Positions 11,931 to 21,233 of a stretch of DNA of 64,000 nt are shown here, piece by piece. How positions within the stretch are numbered: the stretch's first letter is position 1; every line of letters starts with the position of its first letter. The translations under genes were made by a program, and so were the position numbers. The notes under the pieces are model-generated. The model worked only from the letters and a program-made list of their open reading frames with translations. It was not told the DNA's origin and made no database searches. Origin of the DNA: Pseudomonas shirazensis (GTDB lineage Bacteria; Pseudomonadota; Gammaproteobacteria; Pseudomonadales; Pseudomonadaceae). The DNA lies in assembly GCF_014268785.2 (NCBI RefSeq), contig NZ_JABWRD020000002.1, forward strand, positions 248,001 through 312,000. Direction: 5' to 3'.

Positions 11931-12299
11931 ATGGACAAGCCTTCTTCTCTGCCTACCTCCGCCCACCTGCTGGATGATCTCGAGTCGATTCGGGTGCTGC
12001 TGGGCGACGACAACCTGCAACCGCCGCTGCTGACCGATACCGTCGAGCAAATCCCGCTGGTGCTCGACGAGCCGCAAGGCAACCGAGCGCCGACGCCCGT
12101 GGCCGAAATCGAAGCCGAGGACGACGACGCTGCCCAGGCGCGCCGCCAGGACACCTTGCTGCGGCTGGACGCCGAGCTGCGCGCTGCTGCGCAGTTGATC
12201 ATGCAGGACGTCATCAACGACTACACCCCGCACATCGAGACCGAAATCAAACGCCGTCTCGATGCCCGAATGGAGCGCCTGCTCAAGCGCCCCGAGTAA
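11931..12299 (+). CDS. conserved small acidic protein between holC and valS (function unknown)
   Basis: A 122 aa reading frame starting at ATG 11931, immediately after holC. The protein is acidic with a low-complexity centre (EIEAEDDDAAQARRQ) and a more ordered, probably helical C-terminal third (LIMQDVINDYTPHIETEIKRRLDARMERLLKRPE). No catalytic motif is visible. I recall a gene of this kind at this place in other Pseudomonas genomes, usually left as hypothetical. The 5-base spacing suggests cotranscription with holC. I would not assign a function beyond a possible replication or translation link by position. Confidence 0.75.
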   Translation: MDKPSSLPTSAHLLDDLESIRVLLGDDNLQPPLLTDTVEQIPLVLDEPQGNRAPTPVAEIEAEDDDAAQARRQDTLLRLDAELRAAAQLIMQDVINDYTPHIETEIKRRLDARMERLLKRPE

Positions 12300-12448
12300 C
12301 CGCACAGCCCGCAGTGCCGCGTAGCGGCGGCTGACGAAGTCTGCACGCAGCACTCGCCGCGATCGACTCAGGCGCCTGTCGCGTGCAACCAGCCGCTCCG
12401 TTATACTGCTCGGCTTTCCCGAATTAATGCCTAAGGGTCCCGCCGCGC

Positions 12449-15295
12449 ATGGATAAGACCTACCAGCCGCACGCCATTGAAACTTCCTGGTACAACACCT
12501 GGGAGTCCGAGAACTACTTCGCCCCACAAGGTGCAGGCGAGTCCTACACCATCATGATCCCGCCGCCAAACGTGACCGGCAGCCTGCACATGGGCCATGG
12601 TTTCAACAATGCGATCATGGATGCCCTGATCCGCTTCCGCCGCATGCAGGGTCGCGACACCCTGTGGCAGCCGGGCACCGACCACGCCGGTATCGCCACG
12701 CAGATGCTGGTAGAGCGTCAGCTCGAGGCCAAAGGCCAGAGCCGCCACGATCTGGGCCGCGAACAGTTCCTCGACAAGGTCTGGGAATGGAAGGAACAGT
12801 CCGGCGGCAACATCAGCCGGCAGATCCGCCGTCTGGGCTCGTCGGTCGACTGGAGCCGCGAGCGCTTCACCATGGATGACGGCTTGTCCGATGCGGTCAA
12901 GGAAGCCTTCGTGCGCCTGCATGAAGACGGCCTGATCTACCGCGGCAAACGCTTGGTCAACTGGGACACCAAGCTGCACACGGCGATCTCCGACCTTGAA
13001 GTGGAAAACCACGACGAGAAGGGCCACTTGTGGAACCTGCGCTACCCGCTGGCCGATGGCGCCACCACCGCTGATGGCAAGGACTACCTGGTAGTTGCCA
13101 CCACTCGCCCGGAAACCCTGCTGGGTGACGCGGCGGTTGCGGTCAACCCGAGCGATGAGCGCTATCAGGCGCTGATCGGCAAGTTCGTCAAACTGCCGCT
13201 GGTCGGGCGTCTTATCCCGATCATCGCCGACGACTACTGCGATCCCGAGTTCGGCACCGGCTGCGTGAAGATCACCCCGGCCCACGACTTCAACGACTAT
13301 GAAGTCGGCAAGCGTCACAACCTGCCGCTGCTGAACATCTTCGACAAGAATGCGCTGGTGCTGGCCAACGCCCAGGCGTTCAACCTCGACGGCAGCCTCA
13401 ACGATCAGCTCGACGCCAGCCTGCCTGCGCAATACGCCGGCCTCGACCGCTTTGTCGCGCGCAAGCAGATCGTTGCCGACCTGGATGCCCAGGGCTTGCT
13501 GGTCAGCGTCGATGACCACGCCCTGAAGGTGCCCAAGGGCGACCGCTCCGGGACCATCATCGAGCCGTGGCTGACCGACCAGTGGTACGTGTCGACCAAG
13601 CCGCTGGCCGAGCCTGCGATTGCGGCCGTTGAAGACGGCCGTATCCAGTTCGTGCCCAAGCAGTACGAAAACATGTACTTCTCGTGGATGCGCGACATCC
13701 AGGACTGGTGCATCAGCCGTCAGCTGTGGTGGGGCCACCGCATCCCGGCCTGGTACGACGAAGCCGGCCAGGTCTACGTTGGCCGCAACGAAGCCGAAGT
13801 CCGCGCCAAGCATCAGCTGGGCAGCGACGTGGTGCTGCGTCAGGACGACGACGTGCTGGACACCTGGTTCAGCTCGGGGCTGTGGACCTTCTCCACTCTC
13901 GGCTGGCCAGAGCAAACCGAGTTCCTGAAGAAATTCCACTCCACCGACGTGCTGGTCACCGGTTTCGACATCATCTTCTTCTGGGTTGCCCGGATGATCA
14001 TGCTGACCATGCACCTGGTGAAGAACGAGGACGGCACCCCGCAGGTACCGTTCAAGACTGTCTATGTGCACGGCCTGGTGCGTGATGGCCAAGGCCAGAA
14101 GATGTCCAAGTCCAAGGGCAACGTGCTTGACCCGCTGGACATCGTCGACGGTATCACCCTCGATGCCCTGCTGGAAAAACGCACCAGCGGCATGATGCAG
14201 CCAAAACTCGCCGAGAAGATCGCCAAGCAGACCAAGGCCGAGTTCCCGGAAGGCATCGCCAGCTACGGCACCGATGCCTTGCGCTTCACCTTCTGCTCGC
14301 TGGCGTCGACCGGTCGCGACATCAAGTTCGACATGGGCCGCGTCGAAGGCTATCGCAACTTCTGCAACAAGATCTGGAACGCCGCGCGCTACGTGCTGGA
14401 CAAGGGCGAAGACTGCGGCCAGAACGGCGAAGCCTACGAGCTGTCTCTGGCTGATCGCTGGATCATCTCGCAGCTGCAGCGCACCGAAGCCGAAGTGACC
14501 CGTCAGCTGGAGCAGTTCCGCTTCGACCTGGCCAGCCAGGCACTCTACGAGTTCATCTGGAACCAGTATTGCGACTGGTACCTGGAGCTGTCCAAGCCGG
14601 TCCTGTGGGACGAAAACGCCCCGATCGAGCGCGCCCGTGGCACGCGTCGCACGCTGGTGCGGGTACTTGAAGTGGCACTGCGCCTGGCGCATCCGTTCAT
14701 GCCCTTCATCACCGAAGAGATCTGGCAGCGCATCGCGCCGCTGGCCGGCGTCAGCGGCAAGACGATCATGCTGCAACCGTGGCCGGTGGCCAACGAGAGC
14801 CGTATCGATACCGTTGCCGAAGGCGATATCGAATGGCTGCAACAGCTGATGAACGGCCTGCGCAACATCCGCGCCGAGATGAACATCGGCCCGGGCAAAC
14901 CGCTGCCGCTGTTCCTCAAGAACGCCGGTGGCGAAGACCAGCGCCGCCTGCGGGAAAACGAACCATTGCTGAAGAAGCTGGCCAAGGTCGAGTCGTTCAC
15001 CGTGCTCGGTGAAGCCGACGAAGCGCCGTTGTCGGCGACCGCACTGGTGGGTGATCTGCAGGTGCTCGTGCCGATGGCTGGGCTGATCGACAAGGATGCC
15101 GAGTTGGCGCGCCTGAACAAGGAAATCCAGCGTCTGCAGGGCGAAGTCCAGCGCGTCGGCGGCAAACTGTCGAATGCTGCCTTTGTCGACAAGGCACCGC
15201 CTGCGGTGATCGACAAGGAACGCGCCAAGCTGGCCGAAGCCGAACAGGCACTGGCCAACTTTACCGAGCAGCATGCGCGGATTGCAGCGCTGTAA
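12449..15295 (+). CDS. valS: valine--tRNA ligase
   Basis: Class I aminoacyl-tRNA synthetase, 948 aa. Visible elements are the HIGH-type motif in [14 protein letters not shown] (residues about 37-50), the CP1 editing domain, the KMSKS motif at 551-555, an anticodon-binding domain, and the ValRS C-terminal coiled coil ([25 protein letters not shown]). The ATG at 12449 follows AAGGGTCCCGCCGCGC. A possible -10 TATACT is seen at 12402-12407 without a good -35. It is the last of the pepA-holC-valS run before a REP pair. Confidence 0.97.
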   Translation: MDKTYQPHAIETSWYNTWESENYFAPQGAGESYTIMIPPPNVTGSLHMGHGFNNAIMDALIRFRRMQGRDTLWQPGTDHAGIATQMLVERQLEAKGQSRHDLGREQFLDKVWEWKEQSGGNISRQIRRLGSSVDWSRERFTMDDGLSDAVKEAFVRLHEDGLIYRGKRLVNWDTKLHTAISDLEVENHDEKGHLWNLRYPLADGATTADGKDYLVVATTRPETLLGDAAVAVNPSDERYQALIGKFVKLPLVGRLIPIIADDYCDPEFGTGCVKITPAHDFNDYEVGKRHNLPLLNIFDKNALVLANAQAFNLDGSLNDQLDASLPAQYAGLDRFVARKQIVADLDAQGLLVSVDDHALKVPKGDRSGTIIEPWLTDQWYVSTKPLAEPAIAAVEDGRIQFVPKQYENMYFSWMRDIQDWCISRQLWWGHRIPAWYDEAGQVYVGRNEAEVRAKHQLGSDVVLRQDDDVLDTWFSSGLWTFSTLGWPEQTEFLKKFHSTDVLVTGFDIIFFWVARMIMLTMHLVKNEDGTPQVPFKTVYVHGLVRDGQGQKMSKSKGNVLDPLDIVDGITLDALLEKRTSGMMQPKLAEKIAKQTKAEFPEGIASYGTDALRFTFCSLASTGRDIKFDMGRVEGYRNFCNKIWNAARYVLDKGEDCGQNGEAYELSLADRWIISQLQRTEAEVTRQLEQFRFDLASQALYEFIWNQYCDWYLELSKPVLWDENAPIERARGTRRTLVRVLEVALRLAHPFMPFITEEIWQRIAPLAGVSGKTIMLQPWPVANESRIDTVAEGDIEWLQQLMNGLRNIRAEMNIGPGKPLPLFLKNAGGEDQRRLRENEPLLKKLAKVESFTVLGEADEAPLSATALVGDLQVLVPMAGLIDKDAELARLNKEIQRLQGEVQRVGGKLSNAAFVDKAPPAVIDKERAKLAEAEQALANFTEQHARIAAL

Positions 15296-15318
15296 CTCGA
15301 CATTGCTGACCTGAGCGG

Positions 15319-15436
15319 CGAGGGCTTTGCCCTCGTTTCGCGACACAAGGCCGCTCCTACACCGACCGCGCTCACCTAGACTGACGCGGTTACTGTAGGA
15401 GCGGCCTTGTGTCGCGAAAGGGCCGCAAAGCGGCCC
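15319..15436. repeat. inverted pair of Pseudomonas REP sequences (REPIN-like)
   Basis: A perfect 26-bp inverted repeat beginning TGTAGGAGCGGCCTTGTG on the plus strand (15394-15419), with its reverse complement at 15336-15361, separated by 32 bases. Each outer end is capped by its own small hairpin (15319-15335, loop TTT; 15420-15436, loop AAA). The core is, from memory, the common REP sequence of P. putida and relatives. It lies in the 3' flank of valS and just before rlmF, the usual intergenic setting for REPs. Confidence 0.85.
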
Positions 15437-15462
15437 CAAGGCTTGCAACACCGGATCCGACC

Positions 15463-16419
15463 ATGACCGCAAAACCCAACCTGCACCCAAGAAACCGCCA
15501 CCAGGGCCGTTACGACTTCCCCGCCCTGATCAAGGCCCACCCTGACCTTGGCCGTTTCACCATCACCAACCCCTACGGCAACCCCAGCATCGACTTCGCC
15601 AACCCCGAAGCCGTGCGCGTGTTCAACCGCGCACTGCTCAAGGCTCAGTACGGTATCCAGCACTGGGATATTCCGGCCGACTACCTGTGCCCGCCGATCC
15701 CTGGCCGCGCCGATTACCTGCACGTCCTCGCCGATCTGCTGGCTGCCGATAACGGCGGTGAAATCCCCCGCGGCCCTCAGGTACGCGCGCTGGACGTCGG
15801 CGTCGGCGCCAATTGCATCTATCCCCTGCTCGGCCACAGCGACTACCGCTGGAGCTTCCTCGGCTCGGATATCGACCCGGTGGCGCTGGCTTCGGCCAAA
15901 GCCATCGTACAGGCCAATGGCCTCAACAAGGCCGTTGCCCTGCGCCAGCAAAGCAACAGCAAGCACATCCTCAGCGGCCTGCTACAGCCCGACGAGCGAT
16001 TCGATGTGACGCTGAGCAACCCCCCCTTCCACAGCTCGCGCGACGAGGCTACCCGTGGCAGCCAGCGCAAATGGAAAAACCTCGGCAAGCAAGACCCCAA
16101 GCGCAAGCTGCCGGTGTTGAACTTCGGCGGGCAAAACAATGAGCTGTGGTGTGAAGGCGGCGAAATCCGCTTCGTCAGCCAGCTGATCAGCGAGAGCGTC
16201 GCCTGCGCGCCGCAGGTGCTGTGGTTCACCAGCCTGGTATCCAAGGCGAGTAACCTGCCGGTGATCGAAGCCGCACTGAAAAAGGCTGGCGCCGTAGCAG
16301 TACAGACGCTGGCAATGGGCCAAGGGCAGAAACAGAGCCGCGTGGTTGCCTGGAGCTTCCACGACGCAGCTGCGCGCAAAGCCTGGCATGCGCAGCGCCA
16401 GGGCAAATCGCAGGCGTAA
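15463..16419 (+). CDS. rlmF: 23S rRNA (adenine(1618)-N(6))-methyltransferase
   Basis: SAM-dependent methyltransferase that makes m6A1618 in 23S rRNA. It has the family start ([19 protein letters not shown]), the SAM-binding motif I region ([18 protein letters not shown]) and the N6-adenine catalytic motif NPPF at about 186-189. I chose ATG 15463 (318 aa). The frame is open upstream to 15409, but that extension lies inside the REP repeat and encodes non-conserved residues. No strong Shine-Dalgarno is seen. A terminator hairpin follows the stop immediately. Confidence 0.92.
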   Translation: MTAKPNLHPRNRHQGRYDFPALIKAHPDLGRFTITNPYGNPSIDFANPEAVRVFNRALLKAQYGIQHWDIPADYLCPPIPGRADYLHVLADLLAADNGGEIPRGPQVRALDVGVGANCIYPLLGHSDYRWSFLGSDIDPVALASAKAIVQANGLNKAVALRQQSNSKHILSGLLQPDERFDVTLSNPPFHSSRDEATRGSQRKWKNLGKQDPKRKLPVLNFGGQNNELWCEGGEIRFVSQLISESVACAPQVLWFTSLVSKASNLPVIEAALKKAGAVAVQTLAMGQGQKQSRVVAWSFHDAAARKAWHAQRQGKSQA

Positions 16420-16450
16420 AAAAACCGCGCCCGGCAAGCCGGGCGCGGTT
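16420..16450 (-). terminator. terminator between convergent rlmF and HU genes
   Basis: A 13-bp perfect stem AACCGCGCCCGGC / GCCGGGCGCGGTT (16423-16435 with 16438-16450) with a 2-base loop. Read on the minus strand it is followed by a run of Ts, so it should terminate the HU gene. On the plus strand, right after the rlmF stop, only three Ts follow, so it would be weaker in that direction. Confidence 0.85.
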
Positions 16451-16467
16451 TATCGAAGCGTCGACAA

Positions 16468-16749
16468 TTACTTGTTGACGGCGTCGGTCAGCACTTTCGC
16501 AGGTACGAACTTGACGACTTTCTTGGCAGCGATTTCGATGGCAGCGCCAGTCGAAGGGTTGCGGCCGGTACGGGCAGGACGCTCCGAGACTTTCAGCTTG
16601 CCGATGCCTGGCAGAGTGATTTCGGCGCCGTTTTCCAGTTGGTCGGCAACGATCTGGCCAAGTTGCTCCAGGGCGTTACGAGCGGTGGTTTTTGGCGCGT
16701 CGATTGCTTCGGCGATGTCGGCAATCAGTTGGTCTTTGGTCAATGCCAT
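16468..16749 (-). CDS. HU-family DNA-binding protein
   Basis: Nucleoid protein of the HU/IHF fold, 93 aa, that bends DNA nonspecifically. It has the expected start (MALTKDQLIADIAEAID), the GIGKLKV turn and the beta-arm DNA-binding segment (RPARTGRNPSTGAAIEI). Pseudomonads have several HU paralogues. This one is not beside lon or purH, the usual sites of hupB and hupA, and may be the one called hupN in P. putida. AAGGAA precedes the ATG, with a terminator downstream. It has its own transcript, divergent from yejK. Confidence 0.93.
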   Translation of the reverse strand: MALTKDQLIADIAEAIDAPKTTARNALEQLGQIVADQLENGAEITLPGIGKLKVSERPARTGRNPSTGAAIEIAAKKVVKFVPAKVLTDAVNK

Positions 16750-17155
16750 GGTGGTGTTCCTTCCCTAAAAAATTCAGAGGTTATGCAGCATGCTACGTCG
16801 GTATCGGGCCAGCCCGGTAATTCCGGCGGGCCGCGCCAATTGCGTATGTAGATACACAAATCGGCGTTTGGTTCGACATAACGCAAGTGATCTGCCAGCG
16901 ATGCGCCATTGATGCAGCGCAAGACCGCGAAAAGTATCACAGGACCGGATAAATATCCGCTGTCGGGGCCGATTTAATGCAGGTAATTCGGGGCTTTTCA
17001 CATAAATTGGCAAAAATTGAACAAAAAACCAGCAACCGCTATTTGTGCCAACTTCTGGCCAGTGCATCTCTGGTGGTCTGGGTTAAACTTAGCCACTTTG
17101 CCCAGCGCCCCGCGAGTACTCGCAAACCGCGCTCCAGCTACTGCCGAGATTTTCC
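16750..17155. other. 406-bp divergent intergenic region between HU and yejK
   Basis: There is no convincing gene on either strand. It carries the 5' leaders and promoters of two divergent nucleoid-protein genes. The centre (about 16970-17045) is noticeably more AT-rich than the flanks and holds the best promoter match for yejK. I could not choose a promoter for the HU gene with confidence. Confidence 0.5.
17017..17045 (+). promoter_or_regulatory. putative sigma-70 promoter of yejK
   Basis: TTGAAC (17017-17022), a 17-base spacer and TATTTG (17040-17045) on the plus strand, in the AT-rich part of the intergenic region. The predicted leader would be about 100 bases. The -10 is only a partial match, so this is tentative. 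Confidence 0.35.
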
Positions 17156-18163
17156 ATGCCTATCCGTCATTGCATCGTCCACCTGATCGACAAGAAGCCC
17201 GATGGCAGCCCCGCCGTGCTCCACGCACGGGACAACGAGCTGGCCGCATCGGACGCCATCGAAAACCTCCTGGCCGACCTCAACGACAACTACAACGCCA
17301 AGCAGGGCAAGGCCTGGGGGTACTTCCATGGTGAGTCCGGTGCCTACCCGTTCAGTGGCTGGCTCAAGCAGTACCTGAACGACGAGCAAGGCTTCACCGC
17401 CTTCAGTCGCACCGCCGTCGAGCACCTGCAAAAGCTGATGGAAGAGTCAAACCTCTCCACCGGCGGCCACGTGCTGTTCGCCCATTACCAGCAAGGCATG
17501 ACCGAGTACCTGGCGATTGCCCTGCTTCACCACAGTGACGGCGTGGCCGTGAACGCCGAGCTCGACGTAACGCCCTCGCGCCACCTAGACCTGGGGCAGT
17601 TGCACCTGGCCGCACGGATCAACCTGTCGGAGTGGAAGAACAACCTCAACTCTAAACAGTACATCTCGTTCATCAAGGGCAAGAACGGCAAGAAGGTCTC
17701 GGAGTATTTCCGCGACTTCATCGGCTGCCAGGAAGGCGTCGACGGCCCCGGCGAAACACGCACCCTGCTCAAGGCGTTCAGTGATTTCGTCGAGAGCGAA
17801 GACCTGCCGGAAGAGTCCGCGCGCGAGAAGACCCAGACGCTTGTCGACTACGCCACCAGCCAGACCAAGATGGGCGAGCCGGTCGGCCTTGAAGAGCTCT
17901 CCAGCCTGATCGACGAAGAGCGGCCCAAGGCGTTCTACGATCACATCCGCAACAAGGACTACGGCCTCTCGCCAGAAATCCCGGCGGACAAACGCACGCT
18001 GAACCAGTTCCGCCGCTTCACCGGCCGTGCCGAAGGCTTGTCGATCAGCTTCGAGGCGCACTTGCTCGGGTCAAAAGTGGAGTATGACGAAGAAGCCGGC
18101 ACCTTGATCATCAAGGGCCTGCCAACCCAGCTGATCGATCAGCTCAAGCGTCGGGCTGAGTAA
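17156..18163 (+). CDS. yejK: nucleoid-associated protein YejK (NdpA)
   Basis: A 335 aa protein of the NA37/YejK family, found with the nucleoid in E. coli. Family features are the start [14 protein letters not shown], the block [27 protein letters not shown] and the central [21 protein letters not shown] segment. The biochemical role remains unclear; a NdpA-like protein in phage-infected cells inhibits host RNA polymerase, but that need not apply here. It faces the HU gene across a shared promoter region. Its last 20 bases overlap the 3' end of the convergent GIY-YIG gene. Confidence 0.92.
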   Translation: MPIRHCIVHLIDKKPDGSPAVLHARDNELAASDAIENLLADLNDNYNAKQGKAWGYFHGESGAYPFSGWLKQYLNDEQGFTAFSRTAVEHLQKLMEESNLSTGGHVLFAHYQQGMTEYLAIALLHHSDGVAVNAELDVTPSRHLDLGQLHLAARINLSEWKNNLNSKQYISFIKGKNGKKVSEYFRDFIGCQEGVDGPGETRTLLKAFSDFVESEDLPEESAREKTQTLVDYATSQTKMGEPVGLEELSSLIDEERPKAFYDHIRNKDYGLSPEIPADKRTLNQFRRFTGRAEGLSISFEAHLLGSKVEYDEEAGTLIIKGLPTQLIDQLKRRAE

Positions 18164-18443
18164 AACCAGACCAGGAAGCGACCAAGGCTTCCTTGGCCGA
18201 CTTGCGCAGCTTCTTCACCAGCCGCTCCTGACGCAACGCCTCGGAGCGGTCTGGCCAGGCTTCGACATAGACCAGCGCCTGCGCCGGGCTGGTCTTGAAA
18301 TAGCGCGCACCACGCCCCTGCTGGTGCACCTTGAAGCGGCGCTGCGGATCATCACTGATACCGCAGTACAGCGAGCCATTCAGCGCGCGCACCAGGTATA
18401 CGTACCAGGGTTTTTCCGCCCGAGGCGGAACTTGTTCACTCAC
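18144..18443 (-). CDS. GIY-YIG nuclease family protein (YhbQ/UPF0213-like)
   Basis: A single GIY-YIG domain of 99 aa: [38 protein letters not shown] covers the two short strands and the conserved arginine region, followed by a glutamate-bearing helix ([13 protein letters not shown]). Proteins of this small type are widespread; some cut or bind nucleic acids, but the substrate is uncertain. I chose a GTG start at 18443 because AGGAG lies 7 bases upstream; ATG 18464 and GTG 18482 are in frame but lack such a site. Its 3' end overlaps yejK by 20 bases tail to tail. Confidence 0.85.
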   Translation of the reverse strand: MSEQVPPRAEKPWYVYLVRALNGSLYCGISDDPQRRFKVHQQGRGARYFKTSPAQALVYVEAWPDRSEALRQERLVKKLRKSAKEALVASWSGFTQPDA

Positions 18444-18499
18444 GACTTTGCTCCTGCCCGGCATTAGCTTGATGAGCCCCACATCAACAGGGCTTCATC

Positions 18500-19366
18500 A
18501 TGTCCAAGAAAATCTTCGCCGCAGCGCTGCTCGCTACCTTCGGCGTGGGCGCCAAGGTAGCTCACGCTGATATCGGCCCGCAGACCGCACAACGCCTGCA
18601 GGACAACTACGACAATGTCGTCAGCAACTGCGGTGGCAGCGCCGAGCCTGCGCACGCCTGCTCCGGCGTGCTGCTGCGCCCGACCCGGCCTTCGCCGGAT
18701 TATCACACCTGGGATCATAGCCAGAACAGCAAGGCCAAGGGAGGCGTTTCGTTCTCGTACCTGCGCGCCGACATTACCACCTCAAACCTCGCCGAAGATG
18801 CCCGCAGCGGGCTGATCCTGTACCCATTGATGCAGCGCCCGGGCCTATCACTGCGCTATCAGGTGCTCTGCGCCTGGCCAACCGACGGCGATTCCTGGGA
18901 GCGTAACGAGCAAGGTTGCGGCGATAACGCGCAGACTGCGCAGACCGAGATGGCCTGCCACAAACAAGGCGTCCTCACCGCCGCCGACTGGATCGAGAAC
19001 TACCGCAGCAGTAGCGATTACAAACGTCAGTGCGCCTTCGATGTGCGCGACCAGCGCATTCCCGAGCGCGCCGATGCTTTCTACCAGGCCATCGTCACCC
19101 AACGCGACTACGCCGCCGAGCTGCCGTTTCCTTGGAACGAGGTGATCATCGCAGCGTGGGATGAGGCCGAGTCGCACCGACTGCCGATCAAGGCTTTTTT
19201 CTACATCGACGGCAAGTACAACGCACTGCAGCAGGCGCAAGCAGACCAGAGCGACTGGCAACGTACCAATGGCTCGGTGATTCCAATCATTCGCCTGGAC
19301 CTCGCCAGCGCGGCCACTGCTCGATTCAGCTACCACCCGGAGGAACAGGCGGTTGGTGCAGACTAG
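18500..19366 (+). CDS. secreted halovibrin (HvnA)-like protein
   Basis: A 288 aa protein with a clear signal peptide (MSKKIFAAALLATFGVGAKVAHA, cleavage probably after AHA) and a cysteine-containing mature part. Blocks such as NCGGSAEPAHACSGVLLRPT, GGVSFSYLRAD, CAFDVRD and RLPIKAFFYI resemble proteins annotated in Pseudomonas as halovibrin HvnA, as I recall them. Halovibrins of Vibrio fischeri were described as secreted NAD-glycohydrolase or ADP-ribosylating enzymes. I cannot point to catalytic residues here, so enzymatic activity is unproven. It stands alone, divergent from the GIY-YIG gene and convergent with the NTF2-like gene (6-base gap). Confidence 0.6.
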   Translation: MSKKIFAAALLATFGVGAKVAHADIGPQTAQRLQDNYDNVVSNCGGSAEPAHACSGVLLRPTRPSPDYHTWDHSQNSKAKGGVSFSYLRADITTSNLAEDARSGLILYPLMQRPGLSLRYQVLCAWPTDGDSWERNEQGCGDNAQTAQTEMACHKQGVLTAADWIENYRSSSDYKRQCAFDVRDQRIPERADAFYQAIVTQRDYAAELPFPWNEVIIAAWDEAESHRLPIKAFFYIDGKYNALQQAQADQSDWQRTNGSVIPIIRLDLASAATARFSYHPEEQAVGAD

Positions 19367-19372
19367 ACCAGC

Positions 19373-19852
19373 TCAACGGGCTCCGGTAAACGCCTGCAAG
19401 CCCTTGCGCGCTTGCTGACGCACCTTGTTCTGCAGCAGCGGCGTCCAACCCAGCAGCACGCCAGGCATGCCCAATGCCTGGCGCGACCAGCGCCACAGGT
19501 CGAAGTTGTCATGGTGTTCGGTTATCAGACCGTCCTCGATCACGAACCGTGCGCGGATATCGTTGATCACGGTACGCCCGGTCTGGCTGAACAGATAGGT
19601 TGCCACCCAACGCGCGCTGGCGCCGCCTGGCTCGGCACGCACTTGATCGAAGGTCAGGCTGAAGTTTTGCGCGCGCGAGGTGAGCATGCGCCACATGTCG
19701 CCCGCCTCCTGATCGCGCAAGGTACCGAAGACCGGGTCAGTGAAGACGATGTCCGCGCTGTAACAGGCGATCATGGCCTCGGCATCCAGACGCTGGAACG
19801 CCTGGTAGAAGCGGGTAATCAGGGCGTGTGAGGTGTCGCTCATGCGTGGCAT
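19373..19852 (-). CDS. nuclear transport factor 2-like (SnoaL-type) protein
   Basis: A 159 aa protein with the NTF2-like alpha+beta cone pattern: an N-terminal helix pair (HALITRFYQAFQRLDAEAMIACYSADIVFTDPVFG), then strands ending in RFVIEDGLITEHHDNFDLWRW. Members are ligand-binding or isomerase-like proteins of varied role, so no substrate can be given. It has a basic C-terminal tail (KVRQQARKGLQAFTGAR). ATG 19843 (giving MSDTSHA) is an alternative start; neither has a strong ribosome binding site. It lies upstream of and codirectional with nothing close, so it is probably monocistronic. Confidence 0.75.
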   Translation of the reverse strand: MPRMSDTSHALITRFYQAFQRLDAEAMIACYSADIVFTDPVFGTLRDQEAGDMWRMLTSRAQNFSLTFDQVRAEPGGASARWVATYLFSQTGRTVINDIRARFVIEDGLITEHHDNFDLWRWSRQALGMPGVLLGWTPLLQNKVRQQARKGLQAFTGAR

Positions 19853-19936
19853 CCATGGTCTGGGTCAACAGCGGCACGATAAAGCCAGACGCCAGGGATT
19901 GCCACGCTCATTTGCCAGGTGAATGCCAGGCCCTGC

Positions 19937-21220
19937 TCAGCCTTGGATACGCTCACAGGTCACCTGTACATGCAGCGCCCGGCCGGCCTTGAGGCCAAAC
20001 AGGATGGCACCGCCACCGATCACGGCAAAGATCCACCCCAAGGCAGCCCAGCCGCCCGTCAGATCATGCACCACGCCAACGGCAAAGGGTCCCATCGACG
20101 CCAGGGTGTAACCGACGCCTTGAGCCATGCTCGACAGATTGGCGGCCACGTGGGCATCTTTGGAGCGCAGCACGATCAGGGTCAGCGCCAGGGCGAAAGT
20201 GCCGCCCTGCCCCAGCCCAAGCAATACCGCCCAGCCCCACAGCCCACCCAACGGCGCGTACAAGCAGCCAAACAAACCCACCAGTGTTACCAGCATGACC
20301 AGCACAATCGCCAGCCGCTGATCCTTGCCGCGGGTCGCCAGCCACGGCGCACTCAGCGCGCTGATCAGCTGCACGATGACCGAACCGGACAACACCAGCC
20401 CTGCTTCGGTGGGGCTCAGGCCACGGCCGATCAGAATCGACGGCAGCCAGCCAAACACGATATACGCCAGCGACGACTGCAAGCCCATGTACAGCGTCAC
20501 TTGCCACGCCAGCGGGTCACGCCACAGGCCACGCACGCGATAAGCGACTTTGTGCCCCGCATGCCGCTGCTTCGCCTGCGGCAACCACACCAGCATCGCC
20601 AGCAGAGCCGGCAGCATCCAGAAGCCCAGACCGAGCGACCAGCTGTCGCCCAAGGCGTGGCTCAGCGGCACGGTGGCGCCAGCGGCCAGCGCTGCACCCA
20701 GGCACAAGGCCATGGTGTAGACACCGGTCAAAGTCCCGGCATGCTTGGGAAAGTCGCGCTTGACGATACCGGGCAAGAGCACACCAATGACGCCGATACT
20801 CGCCCCCGCCAGCAGGCTGCCGAGAAATACGCCGGTCGCGCCGAACGTACTGCGCAGGACAATCCCCAGGGCCAACGTGAAGAGAATGCCCAATACCACC
20901 CGCTCACTGCCGAAGCGGCGTGCCAGCAACGGCGCCAGTGGCGCAAACAAACCCAGGCACAGCACCGGCAAGGTCGTCAGCAGGCCCGACTGCGCAGCAC
21001 TCAGGCCCAGGCTCTCGGCAACCTGGCCGAGTACTGGCGCCATGCTCGACAAGGCCGGCCGCAGATTCAGCGCAACCAGCACCAGCCCCAACAGCAACAG
21101 CCAGGGCCGGTGAATGGCTGGCGGCTGCTGCACCTGTTCGTCATCGGCCTCGGCATCGATCAGCAGTTCATCCAGTTCGGTCTCACGCACAGGCGCAGAG
21201 CGGGTCAGTTGGTCAGCCAT
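19937..21220 (-). CDS. MFS transporter, CynX/NimT (cyanate permease-like) family
   Basis: About 427 aa with twelve predicted membrane segments. The first is at about residues 46-66 (PWLLLLGLVLVALNLRPALSSMAPVLG, a typical CynX-family start), and a central loop is near 210-225. Family members take up cyanate, nitroimidazoles or other small anions; the substrate here is not evident. I chose ATG 21220 (MADQLTR) with GCGAGACC upstream, since the longer frame to 21298 overlaps the preceding GntR gene. That regulator lies 13 bases upstream on the same strand, so the pair is probably an operon in which the GntR protein controls the transporter. Confidence 0.85.
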   Translation of the reverse strand: MADQLTRSAPVRETELDELLIDAEADDEQVQQPPAIHRPWLLLLGLVLVALNLRPALSSMAPVLGQVAESLGLSAAQSGLLTTLPVLCLGLFAPLAPLLARRFGSERVVLGILFTLALGIVLRSTFGATGVFLGSLLAGASIGVIGVLLPGIVKRDFPKHAGTLTGVYTMALCLGAALAAGATVPLSHALGDSWSLGLGFWMLPALLAMLVWLPQAKQRHAGHKVAYRVRGLWRDPLAWQVTLYMGLQSSLAYIVFGWLPSILIGRGLSPTEAGLVLSGSVIVQLISALSAPWLATRGKDQRLAIVLVMLVTLVGLFGCLYAPLGGLWGWAVLLGLGQGGTFALALTLIVLRSKDAHVAANLSSMAQGVGYTLASMGPFAVGVVHDLTGGWAALGWIFAVIGGGAILFGLKAGRALHVQVTCERIQG

Positions 21221-21233
21221 GATGGTCTCGCAG

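Noticed and set aside
12431..15490. 1019-codon open frame antisense to valS
   Set aside because: It lies exactly over valS in a GC-rich codon context where antisense frames stay open by third-position bias. Its translation is low-complexity, without motifs, and valS is unquestionable.
16774..17067. 97-codon minus-strand frame in the HU/yejK gap
   Set aside because: It covers the divergent promoter region, has no ribosome binding site and no hydrophobic or motif structure.
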